Shown piece by piece: positions 8,778-21,472 of a DNA stretch of 64,000 nt. A program made the translations under genes and the position numbers. The first letter of the stretch is position 1. The number at the start of each line of letters is the position of its first letter. The notes beneath the pieces are model-generated. The model saw nothing but the letters and a program-made list of their open reading frames with translations, ran no database searches and was not told the DNA's origin. The DNA lies in NCBI RefSeq assembly GCF_918797505.1, contig NC_092802.1, forward strand, positions 10,435,480-10,499,479, in the 5' to 3' direction. The stretch comes from Bemisia tabaci (lineage: Eukaryota; Arthropoda; Insecta; Hemiptera; Aleyrodidae).

Positions 8778-11700
8778 ATGGAGGAATATCTACGGAAGTA
8801 TGAAAAAATAGACTTTCTCGGAGAAGGACAGGTAAATATCACCTATTTCACCAATATTCCTCTTCAGCTGATTAGCTGACCCAGTAGACCTCTGTGCGAA
8901 GCTATGTGCGGCTGTCAAATGAGGCTTTTGATACCAAAATTGTCAAATTGATAAAGTAGAGGTGTCGTTAGATAAGTTGACCATTGTTTACTCTCCATCT
9001 GCAAGCATTTTTGTGTCACTACTATCCACATGGAAAAATCCAACTCTTGCAGAAGCAGGAACGCAAGCAAAGATAAGTTTTTAATACTTTAAAACCTCGT
9101 AACTTTTCAATTTTTAGCCACACAGAAATCACAACCACATAAAAGTCGCAATCATAACTGATAAGTAGTTTTTCATGATACCATCATGAGAGGGATATTT
9201 TTAAGGTGGACAGTAGCGAATGCTGCTTTTTGGCAAGGCTTAAATCGTCGTCTGTGCTTGTAAACCGAAAGTAAACAATGGTCAATTTATCCTATGACAC
9301 CTCTAGCATGTTTCCATTGAAATCTATCATGTTGGCCAAGTCAATTTCGTCGATATTCCTGCCACCTATGAGGGGTGATCATCCAATTGTTGGGCTTGTG
9401 TACAATGCTAACCAGCCAGCCAAATCATCAGGATCAGGTGAACTTCCAAACAAAAGTTTTGTCCCTCACTCATGGAGAAAGTAATCTCTCTGGGAAATCT
9501 GTATAAGTTTACCTTGCACTGTTATAATCCCTCACAAAGGACTAAATTCTCAAAGGAGGTGCAAGACTCCTGTCATATCATTGGAGCATCATACTGAGTT
9601 CCTAAATTGCTGCAATATGTACCTACCATGTTCATCATGCTCTAAATCAGATGGCCCAAGTCTGCTGTGTTTCTTTGATCATTTCTACGGGAAACTTCAA
9701 TCTCAGAAAATATTAGAAGCATCTAAACTTGTCTTTCTTTTTGCTTTTACAGTTTGCAACCGTCTACAAGGCACGGGATGTTGACACGGATACCGTTGTG
9801 GCTGTTAAGAAAGTAAGTTTGTACTTCTTCGTCAGCCTAGATTTCTGTAAACAAAACTTTGATTTGAAGTGGTTCTCTTCATTTTAACCTCATTTATGTT
9901 ATAATCTCATGTCAATTACCTGAAACTGCAACTTGACCAGTGGGTTAATGGTCTAATAGATAAATGTACCCAGCTCGCTAATAATAAAAATGTGCTGAAA
10001 ATCTGAAACAATTGCTTCCCTTAAATGGATTAGTCAGTGTATGAGAACAAACATATTCACAGTGGTTCTGAAGTGACTATTACTTTTAAAATTGACCGTA
10101 GCCCAAGGAAAAGCAGTATTTTGGAAATTTGTCATGTGCTCATTAATTTAAAACCCGTTTGTCCGCTTGTCAGCTTGAAGATGTGACATTTACCAAACAT
10201 AATATTGCAGAAAACTTCTAAAAAAGTAGTGAATTAGACCAAAAGTGAAATGCCTATGAAGTATGTTTTGCAATAAAAACATGTGAAATGTATGAATTAC
10301 CTCTCTGTACCTCTTTGATCACAAAATATTTACTTAAAATTCTTGAACTCTGATTATTTATGACTTCTTTACTAGCTTTTCTACTTACAACTTTCAAACT
10401 CTTAAAAAAACAAGTACCAGCTCTACACTTTTTTTCCAAGTTATTTTATGAGGTGTACTACCAGGAGTCACAGTTCTAAATCTCTGTTGAATTCAATTTA
10501 ATGAAGAATTCTCAAGTTACCAGAGGGCTCATGTGTCCGAAAAATCGTCAGGAAATGAAATCCAAAGATTTTTGTATCCTATAGGAACTATATTCAGTTC
10601 TTTACATCCCTGCTCACATTATTATAATATGGAGGAAAATATAAAGGAGTTTAATGTTACATTGGGCATAGCAGCAGTCAAGTATTTTAACTCATCTACA
10701 GAATTTATTTTATACCTTTTTTTTGTTCTTGGGTAGAGCAGTGATTTAATATTATTCATTTGCTCTCTGTTACAGATCAAAGTTGGCACTGCTGCAGATG
10801 CTAAAGACGGTATCAACCGTACAGCCTTGAGAGAAATCAAACTTCTGCAAGAACTTCATCATGAAAATATTATTGGTTTAATTGGTAAGATGCAACCTTT
10901 TGAATAGACTGAGAACATGATAGTTCCTTGCTAATTTTGGCATCTTGTGTGTGGTTAAACAATATTGTGTTTCAAATTATTCCTTGGGATACCCGGATAC
11001 TGTGGGAGAGATTTTTTTGTATGGTCAATAATTCAAACGCAATAGTGTCGGTCCATCTTGGCAAAAATTGTTTCGATGAAAATACTGTCTTAAATGGAAG
11101 GTCCCGCTTTCTGTTGACGGTTATAAATAGAGGGTGTCTACTGTACAGAAATAGTATGCATTCATTGAATAAGCACACGTTTTGATAGTTTGGATGGATG
11201 TATGGAAAACTTACAGATTGTAAATGTAGAGGTAAGGAAATTCTAGATTCACTTTAAGGGAGAACCTTGGAGGTGTGCAATGTTTGTATACAACTTGATG
11301 TTGATTACATGACATTGTCTCAGAATCCTAGTTGAATTCTGCGTTTTTCACTTTTTTCTTTGACTCCAAAGTTCTTTATTTGTTGCGAAAATCTGTCCCT
11401 GTTGAGTGCTCCAAATACATTTCAGATATGGAAATAGTGCTGGAAAAGTAATGAAAAAGCAAGGACTTCAGGAAACCTCTGAAAAGAGGAAAGCTGTGGG
11501 AAGCATAGAGAAGTAAAGATAGCTAATGAAATAGCAAGAATAATAGTGTACTAGTAGACACCCTGTAACTAATTTGTTCCAATCAATAATTTACTCATTT
11601 TACCATTGATGTCTGCCCATTTGTCTCTTCATCATTTGGTCAACTCATTAAATCTTTCATGATGACCTAGAAAATGCATTGCAACTAATTTTCATTACCA

Positions 11701-14700
11701 TAAAATATTCATTTTGAAGAATCAAACAGAAGAACAATACTTTTCTTTGAAGAAGTTTTTGCACTAGTAATAAAGGGAGAAATAATATTTTCGAAGAAAT
11801 GTCAACAATGTTCTGACCGGAATTTTAGAAAGATAGATTCTAAGAATATCTTCAAAAAACTAGTACCTTGTTAACTCAATTTTATTTTGACTTTGTCTTT
11901 GCAGATGTCTTTGGATACAAGTCAAATATATCTCTAGTTTTTGATTTTATGGATACTGATCTGGAAGTCATTGTCAAAGACACAAGTATTGTGCTTGTAC
12001 CTGGGCACATCAAAGCTTACATTCTCATGACACTGCAAGGCCTAGAGTATCTTCATATGAATTGGATCCTGCACCGGGTAAGGATATTTAAGAGAAAAGG
12101 CAGTACATTCTTCAAAATTTGATAAGCCAAAATTTTACCATCACGAAAATGTATTTAATAAATCATTAAACTCTAATGTGCACATTCGTTTGCTTGTATA
12201 TGAAGGAAAAACAAATCATACAATCTTTGTAATGTAGATATAGGATACACAATACTATTGGCTTGGAAAGTGTCTCGAGTGCACCCTGAAAGAAATTTAA
12301 AAGAAGGTGTTCAAGGTGTGTGAATGCAAAGTAACAGTGTTAGGAAAAAAAATTCCCCAAGAGGTTATTTCCATTCGTATGACAAGAAAAAACTTTGATC
12401 ATAAGTTGGTAGGGGGATCATGGACTTTCCAGATACTCTGCATGATCTTTTCACATTTCTCAGATTTTTTTTCCTTTTTCAGGATTTAAAACCAAACAAT
12501 TTATTAATTAATAGTCAAGGCATACTGAAAATTGGTGATTTTGGTTTAGCAAAAGTTTATGGTTCTCCAAGTCGAATCAACACTCATCAAGTTGTTACGC
12601 GGTGGTACAGGTAAACTTTGCAAAAAGTCTTACTTTTATAGGTTTTTCACCCAAAAGACTTGAAGTTTAAATCTTCAATTTATTTTTGAGAATAAAACTC
12701 AGGCTTTCTTTTTTAAATTGTCTCACGCTGTTCAACTGAATTGCTAATTCTAATAACACTCCATCATATTTTCTTTTTTATATTGGTATGTTAAACAGTA
12801 TTGATACATTATTTTTCTAACTTATTTTCTTGTATTAATTTGTAAATCTTGAATTCAAAAGTTGAAATTGACAGCATTCCTATCCACGAAATATCAGCCT
12901 CTTGTTTTTGCCATGGTCTGAAAGGAACTTAATTTTTTAATTTTCCCTCTGCTTTCGCAGATTATTTCAGTAGTACAGTTGTATTTTAAAGGTGTAGACT
13001 CTCGTGTTTTGAATATCTCATTATAAACAAATATCCAAGAATGACTGAAAAGTTAAGTGTAACAAAGATCTTAGCACCTACATCTAGCTTTTTCATTTAT
13101 AAGTTCTGACTGACTTCCAGGTGTCCCGAGTTACTATTTGGAGCGAAATTGTACGGTGTTGGAGTAGATATGTGGGCCATAGGCTGTATCTTAGCTGAGT
13201 TACTGTTACGAGTACCTTTCCTTCCGGGAGATTCAGATTTAGATCAATTGAGCAGAATATTTCAAGCTCTAGGAACACCAACGGAGCAGACATGGCCAGT
13301 AAGTATCTTGTCTTTTCTCTCCGTAACCAGTCTCATAAGTATTCAAATCATATAAATTTAAGTTTCTCATTTTTTATAAAAGCAGATTTTTAGACTGATC
13401 CTATTCATAGGCCATCAATTTGACCGAGTTTAACAGGAACATCTCAACTCGGAGAGGAAGAGGATTGAAGTTTTATTCCTCCTTAAGACTCGATGAATGA
13501 AAAATGAAAAGCAGAGAAGACCCAGGGGAAAAGAGAAAACTGTAAAGAAATTGAAAGAAAAGGGAATAAAATGAAATGAAATGTAAAGAAGGAAAAACAA
13601 ATTAACATCTTAATAGAGAGAGAGAGAAAAAGGCTCCACCCGACGCAATGACCATGTGTCATTAGTAAGTATTTTCTTTATTTTGAGGATCGTGATTTTT
13701 TAAAGTTTTTTTTTTAGTCTTCTCTTTCAAATCAGTAAACATCATTCTAAAGATTACTGTAAGTAATGTGAAGAATAAAAATTTTCAACCATTCTCTCGT
13801 TCCAAATATTCTCTCTCAGCTTTGAACTTTTGACTTGAGAAAATGGTGTGACTAGTCAATTTAAAAGTGAAACTACTCCCAATTGATTTTCTTCTAAAGT
13901 GCGACTTGGTGGTGCTACTAACTAAATACTAATGCGAAAAATGTGGGCTGTGCAGTGCTTTGCACTAAAATTTGACTACTTGGGATAAAGATTAGACCCA
14001 GCTAAGTCTCTGGTAACCATGCTATTCAAGTAAAGGAATTAATGATCTAATCTATCTAATAATGTGGTAAATTGGCTGCTAAGGCACCTTTTGACCATCA
14101 GATTTTGGTACAACATAATATTCTGCCCCAAAAAAGAATTTCCCTAAGGCCTATTTGTTCATTTCAGGGTGTGACGAGTCTGAAAGAATACATTCAGTAC
14201 AAGCCTTTCCCAGGGACCCCTTTAAACCACATATTCACCGCAGCAGGGGATGATTTATTGGATTTGATTGCTGGCTTGCTGGCCTACGACCCATCAAAAC
14301 GAGTGACATGTACGCAAGCCTTGAAGATGCCATATTTTAGGTCAGTATTTCAAAAGTTCAATTTGAGGCAACGATCTAGAAACTATAGATAGGGGAATCC
14401 TATGCTACGCAAACAGTGAAATTCGTAACACACCAGGAGCTACAATTAGGTTAGGACGAAGATAGTCAGTTTCTATGGCTTCTTAGGGAACTGTTGCTGA
14501 ATACAAACTTATATCAAATTTAGAACCAACTGTTTGAAAATCTGTGTTCAGATATGGAACTTAGCCATTTATCAAGTGCATTTACCATGAAAATTTCAAC
14601 GCTAAATCATTTATTCTAAAAACTCCCGTAAGATTCCATGTATTTGAGGTTATGACAAAGATAGCAATTGGCCATTTTCACACCCCGCCTGCCTATTGAA

Positions 14701-16059
14701 CGACGGCTCCATGTGTGTTACGTTTTTTCGTAGGCCACCACCAATCTATAGTTTCTATATCGTTGATTTGAGGGCAGGAAACAAATAGGAAATGAAAATG
14801 AGCTTCTAATGATTTTGTCCTTTTACTGTTCAGCATCTTTTCACTGTGTGTAATTTTGTGAGATGACAATGCCATAGCAATTAGGAGACTCCGTTCCCAC
14901 CCGTTACTCAGTGGGCGGCTAATAGGAATTGATAGACAAAGCAATAGGCAAAGGAGACAAAGGGAAAATGGAACAATCTTATCGGTGAAAGTGGGTGTTT
15001 GTAATGGACTTAGGAGGTAATAAGTAAGTAATAGATGAAATAACACAGCTCACAATGAACCCTATTGTTTAGCTCATAATTTTCCCCCTTAATCTATAAC
15101 TACCACCCGTTTCAACCAGGATCGCACCATTTTCCTGTTGTCTCCCTTGTCTATCGATTTCAATAATCAGCCTGCTGAATGAAAAATATAAGGTTTTTTT
15201 TGCTCTGAAGTTGTGCTTGGACGATGTTAAATCTTTGATGATAACATAGCTCATGAGACCTAGTCTAGATCTTTGTAGGTTTACTTTTTCTAGAGGGAAA
15301 TATAACTTTTCATCAAAAACATGTATTTTTGAGATAACATCCTTGGGAATGCAATATTGGTGTTCACAATTTTGGCACCAAGATGTCAATTAGAATAAAA
15401 AAAAGGATTAATCTTCTTTATGTTCTGTTTTCCTCATCAAGTCATCAACTTGTGAAATTTTAAACTTTAAAAAAATGTATTTTATCTTATTTCAGTAATA
15501 AACCAGCGCCTACGCCTGGTCCTAGTCTGCCTTTACCGTACGCTATTCAAAATAATCAGAAACCATCTTTAAAACGGAAACTAGGAGATTTACCTGATGG
15601 AGGTAAGGAATTTTACTTGAAATTTCTTGATTCCTGCTACCAATATGTATTTAGCTCTAAACACTTAGTCTTCTTAGAAACCTACTACTACCTACCACTA
15701 AATAGATCAAAATCTATTCAAGTGAAGCGCAAATTTGCTTATTTCTAACATGTTTTGCATGCATGTCAGCTCATTTTTTCAGCATTTGTTTCATGCTAAA
15801 TGTATACAGCTGATGAGTTTAGCATTCAGTGTAAGTAGCTATGGTAGCTGATCATTAATTAAATACCTAACCAACTATATGAATCGACAACATCATATAC
15901 AATTTAAACCTCACAAAAGTGAGCAAAGCAAGCTGGAAAATCTAGTTTTAATCTCCGTTTGTGTTTATATGCCAGCCAGTTTCAGCGTGATGATTTGCGA
16001 CTGTTTTATTCTTTATTCCCTTTGTTACAGCAACACAACCAAAAAGGCTGCTGTTCTAA
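8778..16059 (+). CDS. Cdk7: Cyclin-dependent kinase 7 (CDK-activating kinase / TFIIH kinase), complete, 9 exons
   Basis: Serine/threonine kinase that, with cyclin H and MAT1, activates cell-cycle CDKs and, in TFIIH, phosphorylates the RNA polymerase II CTD in the nucleus. Exons: 8778-8831, 9753-9812, 10776-10884, 11905-12077, 12483-12610, 13121-13298, 14168-14340, 15496-15602, 16031-16059. They sum to 1011 nt, 336 aa, with all phases consistent (human CDK7 is 346 aa). Visible motifs: glycine loop GEGQFATV (15-22), catalytic lysine in VAVKK (37), helix NRTALRE (52-58, the family's PSTAIRE equivalent), HRDLKPNN with catalytic Asp133, DFG Asp151, and a T-loop with Ser160 and Thr166 matching the two regulatory phosphosites of human CDK7. 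It ends PKRLLF, like the family PKKLIF tail. Oddities: the APE motif reads CPE, and Asn replaces the Tyr before the T-loop Thr. The start ATG is followed at once by the conserved kinase N-terminus. Confidence 0.97.
8832..9752 (+). other. CDK7 intron 1, no other feature
   Basis: A GT-AG intron of about 0.9 kb. A short plus-strand frame at 9278-9484 is not protein-like. No repeat was recognised. Confidence 0.5.
11131..11565. mobile_element. GGGTGTCTACT...AGTAGACACCCT element in CDK7 intron 3
   Basis: It starts AGGGTGTCTACTGTACAG and ends CTAGTAGACACCCT, the same terminal inverted motif as the family at 1953, 3604 and 3909. Its 435-bp interior differs from those copies. It is non-coding, in the sense orientation of the host gene, and does not touch splice sites (exon 4 starts at 11905). 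Confidence 0.55.
13299..14167 (+). other. CDK7 intron 6, low-complexity purine tract
   Basis: A GT-AG intron of 869 nt. It contains an AG/GAAA-rich tract at about 13490-13640, including AGAGAGAGAGAAAAAGG. No gene was found. Confidence 0.4.
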
Positions 16060-16745
16060 CTGAAATGAAGAAGATATGTAGCGAAGACAGTTTCGAAAAT
16101 CCCAAAAATAGTGGTTTGTCTCAGTAAGTTTTAAATTTTCTTCTTCTAGTCTTAAAAGAAGTGTATAAATTAATCCGTTTTTGAAGACAACATACAATAT
16201 GTCCATAAAATCAAAAAGCGAAATAGTGTAGTTTCGACGATTGCATTGTGGAATGAATCATTTAGCCCCAACCAATATTTAAACCTTTATTTTGCCTTTT
16301 TAACCCTAACATTTTTCCCTGTTCTACAAGGATTTCTTCTAGTGCTCAATAGTGATTTGTTTCCACTTTACATGACTACCATGAATCAATTTCAGATGTT
16401 CCCCTCAAGTTTACAAAATTACATAAATCTTGAGATCCCTGAAAAATTGCATCTGGAGTCGCCATGCTGAGGAAAAATCCCCAGGAACATTTGCACTTTG
16501 CCAAATTTCTCTGCCTCCAATATTAGTTTTTGAGAAAAATTATGAAATTCCTTTTCTGCCTGAAATTTTCAAATACTTTAGATCACATTGCACAGAAAAT
16601 TCACTGAAAAATTGGACAGAAATTATTCACATGTTTTCCTGAAAATTCGTGTTTCATCCAAGGAAATTTGACAATGCATAAAAATTCATACAGCCTTCTT
16701 CCGTAGCACAGCAGATTATCTTTACTCTAGACTGATGGACCAATG
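16060..16745. other. Convergent 3' region of CDK7 and MAP10-like
   Basis: Only 686 bp separate the CDK7 stop (16057-16059) and the MAP10-like stop (16746-16748), so their 3' UTRs must be short or overlap. The right half is a MITE-like repeat (16447-16705). No clear AATAAA is seen on the plus strand; on the minus strand the sequence TTTATT (AATAAA in complement) occurs near 16286. Confidence 0.45.
16447..16705. repeat. Diverged copy of the 4836-5465 repeat family
   Basis: The left end (CATGCTGAGGAAAAATCCCC) and right end (CCTTCTTCCGTAGCACAGCA) are inverted relatives of the AGGAAAAAC-CCGTATGAG end of the 5-kb copies. The phrase CGTGTTTCATCCAAGGAAATTTG near 16650 matches CGTTTCAACGAGGGAAATTCGG near 5382. 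Confidence 0.5.
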
Positions 16746-19160
16746 TTATTGTCTGTTATAAATTCTCCGCGATGCTCTTGTTAAATCTCGTTTTTGAGAA
16801 GATCCATAGTTTTTCCTTTCATCTACAGAGTTTTTGATCGAGTGTTGGTTAAGAATCCTTCTATCTGTCTGATTTCGTTCGTGTTTCGACCGGTTAATTT
16901 TTAGCAGATAGACATCTGTCGTACTATTGTATGGAACTTCAATGACAGGTATTTGTCTCTTGCTGTCCCGAAGCTCAGGAGATCTGAGACGGTTCCGATT
17001 TTCAGGAGCAGGTGATGAGGCCTTCTCTGAATCCGGCGGAGCGCGACAAGGACTCTCAAATATGGGTGTGTTGTGGATCTGGTCCTTTAAATCGCATTTC
17101 GTGTGGTCTTCCTCATATGTCATGGGCACCGGAAAAAAATTTTCGGTAGCATTTTGTGCCTGAAGCATGCTTCCACCTCCCTTTATTCGATCTACCTCAG
17201 CCTTCCTCATAGGATTATTGTCCGTTATGAAAATATTTAATTCGTCTTTCAAGCGCTGTTTTATTCTGGATTCTACATTTGTAACAATCTCTTTCGCACA
17301 ATGAGACTCGATTGTCCTTTTATCCAGATGACAATCATTTTGGGGAGTTGATTCTTTCGCGGTACAGAGCATTTGCGGACTGTGAACAAGGCAGGCATTA
17401 TGAGAGTGTTGCGTCTTTTCCAATTGTCCAGCCGGATAATTTAACCTGGAAATCATTGGTGTACCGCTATTTGAACAGACTGAGGCCTGCCCCTGGCACT
17501 GAGACTCTGGTCTGCGAGATAAGGGTGCATGCAAACAAGAATGGTTGGTTTCTTGGGTTGGCCGATAATGAAAGCCATGATTTATCATGCAAGTGCAAGA
17601 ATAAACGAGGTAAGGATTTATCGCAGGGATGAAGCCACATTTATTTTCCATATCCATCGGGATTTTGGTTAACAGATCAGCGAGGAGAGCCATTGGTTTA
17701 ACAACTTTTTCGAGCTGCTGCCCCTCGCGCTTGCAAGGAAACAGCTTAGCCTCAAGTTTCCTGACGAGTGACTCGTCCACTTCAGGGTTCTTAGTCGTAT
17801 GGATGAGACAGGTGCAAGAGGAGGAACCCACACCTAGTTTCTCAGTGAACTCACCTCGCTCATTTACCTGTTTTCCATTTTCACCCGAAGCTCTCTCCAT
17901 ATCAGTCGCAGGCGAGCCGCTGGATTCAGTTAATTGAGTTTGATGAGTCAATTTACTTGCCTTATTCAAGCAAGGGCAAGATGATAAATGCATCAGGTGA
18001 TCTCCCATAAGGCAAGGACAAGGTGGTTCTACACTACCATGTCTTTGACCGGAGTCCTTCTCATTTTTCACGCTTTTCTGTTTGTTCGAACTTTCCTTTG
18101 GAGACGGTAGTGTCAGAAATGTTTTTGCCAGACACTGACCTTTAGTCAATTCACTCATGAATTCTTTAGCCTCGAGATTATCGGTTTTTTTCGTGAAGTT
18201 AATGAAAGGGCAATTGCATTTTACCTCTGGTTGGTCATCTACTTCTGCTTTTGATCTCATAATTTCATTCATCTTCAGTCGCTCTGCAATTTTATCCTCT
18301 CGATCAGCCTCCCCCGATGATGGAAGCTCAGAGACCACGATTGGTTCTGCAGGTGATGTGCCTGTATCTTGTTCGAACTTCTCCTTGCACTGTGCACCTT
18401 TTTCGCAGGGATGAGCGTCTTTTTTTTCCGTCTCTCGAACATTATCAAAACATGCTTCCTCTGTTGTTTTGGTTTTTCTAATATCAAATTCAACGGCTGC
18501 CTTCCATGTTTCACTATCAGCCGATCCTCTCGATAGAGATTTGAGGTTCTCTGTGATTTGTTCCGTTACTCCAACTGGACTAACCTGTTTACGTTCACTG
18601 TTCTCGCTAGAATCCACTGTATGGTGAAGTAAGTTGTTCAAAGTTCTACTGAAATAGAAGTGTGTGATCACACGTCTTCCCATATCCCTCACTCTGAAGT
18701 AACCTGTCATGTGAGCAATAACATTTCCTTGTGTATCGCTCATGAAAAACTCATTGACTTTCGTCTCGTTCATATGCGAATCTTGCACGAATCCTTGGGC
18801 CAAGTCCGTGGAGAACAAAGGCAAACGCATGTTTTTAGATGCAAGGGATTTTTTCTTATCTGTGCCCTTGATTTCATCACTGACAGCCACAGTTACCTCT
18901 AAACTTCGACAGAGCTCCAAGAGCTGTTCGTCACGAAGCGCGAACAAACAGCTTGCGCCTTTGTTTAACTCTAAAGATGATTCCGCCCTTTTTTTGCTGT
19001 ATTCCGTTTCTTGCACTTCCAACTTGGAATATTTGAAGAGAGTAAAGTTGACGAAAGTTCTACTCAACCAATTATCACTTTTAAAAAATGGAAGCTTATC
19101 GTAGTACACTTTAATGGTTTTTATGTAACAGTCCATAAGAAACAGTTGGTCAGTTTCCAT
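16746..19160 (-). CDS. Map10: MAP10-like microtubule-associated protein, single exon, 804 aa
   Basis: An intronless 804-residue frame starting METDQLFLMDCY. The N-terminal ~170 residues recall the conserved head of MAP10 (MTR120). In order they show an aromatic strand ending in NFTLFKYS, then NKGASCLFALRDEQLLEL matching the family GKSCLFRLR step, then LPLFSTDL, and finally SDTQGNVIAHMTGYFRVRDMG matching the family DSQGRRVGHISLGFRV step. This head looks C2-like. MAP10 in vertebrates binds microtubules at spindle and midbody, and human MAP10 is also essentially single-exon, which fits. The rest is charged, low-conservation sequence with five CxC motifs near residues 315, 380, 394, 449 and 521, and a basic Arg-rich C-terminus. 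The assignment rests on remembered motif order, not a search. The gene lies 2.3 kb from the dynein gene in the same orientation and converges on CDK7. Confidence 0.65.
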   Translation of the reverse strand: METDQLFLMDCYIKTIKVYYDKLPFFKSDNWLSRTFVNFTLFKYSKLEVQETEYSKKRAESSLELNKGASCLFALRDEQLLELCRSLEVTVAVSDEIKGTDKKKSLASKNMRLPLFSTDLAQGFVQDSHMNETKVNEFFMSDTQGNVIAHMTGYFRVRDMGRRVITHFYFSRTLNNLLHHTVDSSENSERKQVSPVGVTEQITENLKSLSRGSADSETWKAAVEFDIRKTKTTEEACFDNVRETEKKDAHPCEKGAQCKEKFEQDTGTSPAEPIVVSELPSSGEADREDKIAERLKMNEIMRSKAEVDDQPEVKCNCPFINFTKKTDNLEAKEFMSELTKGQCLAKTFLTLPSPKESSNKQKSVKNEKDSGQRHGSVEPPCPCLMGDHLMHLSSCPCLNKASKLTHQTQLTESSGSPATDMERASGENGKQVNERGEFTEKLGVGSSSCTCLIHTTKNPEVDESLVRKLEAKLFPCKREGQQLEKVVKPMALLADLLTKIPMDMENKCGFIPAINPYLVYSCTCMINHGFHYRPTQETNHSCLHAPLSRRPESQCQGQASVCSNSGTPMISRLNYPAGQLEKTQHSHNACLVHSPQMLCTAKESTPQNDCHLDKRTIESHCAKEIVTNVESRIKQRLKDELNIFITDNNPMRKAEVDRIKGGGSMLQAQNATENFFPVPMTYEEDHTKCDLKDQIHNTPIFESPCRAPPDSEKASSPAPENRNRLRSPELRDSKRQIPVIEVPYNSTTDVYLLKINRSKHERNQTDRRILNQHSIKNSVDERKNYGSSQKRDLTRASRRIYNRQ

Positions 19161-21472
19161 TTTAAGGCTGAATAACTTTGTATGTTTATAGAATCAATTT
19201 TGGGTTAGGCATACATACTCTTAAAATTTTGATGAGAAAAAATGAGGTCGAGTGTCAAAAACCTCACCCACCCTCTCTATTCAGTTTAATTTCTAACTTT
19301 CACAAAAAAAATTTGGTTTTGAAAAAAATAACAATAATTTAGCCTTATTACATTTTTTAAAATTTGGTTGGCCCCGGTAACCAATGCTAACTGTTGAGTT
19401 ATCTGTGTCAGCTGATGAAGAGGTTAGATTTTTACAGTTTACAATTTTAACTGTTATGATGTGGAAACAATTATTTTTTCCATTCTGTTACCTAATAAAG
19501 TGGAAACTTCTCTTGTACTGTTGATCAAGTTTTGGAAGTATGTGCGTAGGCCCATGTATCTTTCATTATCCTAAAAATGCACATATTTTGTCAGGAATAC
19601 CTAAAATTAATCCCTGCTTTTCACTCATAATCAATAAGCATTACCTTTCTCTTCAGAGATTCGCACAAAGAAAGCAATTAAATTAAAAGACAATTTAAGA
19701 GATGAGAGAGGAAAGAGTTTAAAAAAATTTGGTGAAGAAGGAATTGAGAAGGGGAAGAAAGAAGAGATCAGAAGTATGTATCAAGTAACTCCTCTTCTCT
19801 TTTTTAAATCGGTAACATTCCATGAAAGTGGATCGCTTCACATCTTTTAAATTCTAAGTACAATTGATTGGTTTTAACATTGTCTTCTAACGAAGAAGCT
19901 AAAAAGTTACAGCTGAAGAAAAATAATCAATGGAGGAAGTTGATAATGCTGGTTCAATGATATTTGTTTTTCTGTTTATGGAATGAGCTTCCCCAGAAGA
20001 AAATTTAGTTAAAGAACTATGCCCTTAATTTCTTTTCAAAATTGTACAAAGAAAATGAACACACGACCGAAAATCTTTAAATGAACTTCTAAACAAGAAG
20101 CGTTATAATTAATATAGGTCAATAACATTTACATATATACTACTTTCTATTTTCTTTGTGTTAGCTTGCCGAACTTCCTGTTGTTTAAATCGTTTTCGAC
20201 GCAAGATTATAAGGAGATGTGTGATATTTTCTTTTAGTTTAGACCTTTTCAAATTGCTCATTCAGTTTTGAAATCAAGTTTGCCAGATTTATGGCAAGGA
20301 CTAACATGCTGCTACTCATGGATATTTTCCAGTTATCATGAGCTCAGTTGAAGCTGCCGATAGTATTAACCAGAGTTGATTATACTTAAGAAAATAATAT
20401 TTCTTGTCTGTTCACAGGTGGAGTCTATCTCCATGCTGCGACTCAAAGGCTCATCTCATCGCTTCCAGTCGTTATTTCAAGTGATTACAGCTGCCTGGTA
20501 CCTTCAATTAGCAACTTATTTCAAAAATATTTGCATTTGCAAAATGCTGTATCGCAAACACCTTTTTAAATCTAGTTGCCTTGTTTAAAATTTACGCTTG
20601 ATTATTATTATTTCTTAAGTAAGTAGGTTTTTCAATTTTTAATTATATTTTTCTAATATTTATGAAATTGTTTTTATTCTTGCTAGTCAAACCGCACCTC
20701 TCTCAGCTTTTCTCAGATCTTTTTTGCAGAGTGACGTTTTAGTCTTTTTCTACCACTTTAAAATTAATTTTTAAGAAAAATTTCTATCACTGACTTGCAG
20801 ATCCATTGTTTTCCATAAAAAAACGCTTTAGTACTCTCTGGTGTTAAATCAAATCAAAGGTCACGCATTGAATGGAAAGAAAAAAAAGGTAAACCAAATC
20901 GAGGTATGATTAAGGATTGCATTTATTGAATAAAAAAAGACCATTCGTAAGGGAACATCAATTATTTCTTGGCTTCAGATTGCCCTTCAGTCTTAAATAT
21001 TTGCAGCTCATATTGACAGTGAACTTGCAAAAATGCGTACCTCAGTAAACATGCCACATAAAAATGCAATATTTCAAGATCTCAGCTTGTAATTTATTTC
21101 TTTAAACAAAGCCAAACTAACATCATGACTTGAAGTTCTTGCCAAATATCAATATTCTTCACATTAAGAAAAAAATCACCGAAATTTTCAAGGAGTGATG
21201 TTCAGTAGTTTTCCTTGTAAAAAATAAAATATGACAAGAGGTCTACAATGCTGAAAAACGAAGTACGCATTTCTGCAATTTCCCAATCAAATTGTTGCCT
21301 AAATTACATACATATCACAGTTAAATATGGCAAATTTTATAGTACGTAACAGATCAAAAGTAAAAAGTAACAAAAAAGTAAACTGTTCTTTACAAAAAGA
21401 GATCTTCTGTTACGCCATGAACCATCTTTGATTCTTCTATCAAGAAAACGACCGTTTGATTTGCTGTTAAAT
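19161..21472. other. Intergenic region between MAP10-like and dynein genes
   Basis: 2.3 kb of AT-rich sequence with no supported gene. It should hold the MAP10-like promoter (right of 19160) and the dynein 3' UTR (left of 21473). A purine-rich tract (GGGAAAGAG-type) lies at about 19690-19780. No inverted-repeat element was recognised. Confidence 0.4.
21093..21098 (-). other. Candidate poly(A) signal of the dynein gene
   Basis: AATAAA on the minus strand, about 375 nt downstream of the dynein stop codon. Another AATAAA lies near 20932. Either could be used. Confidence 0.3.
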
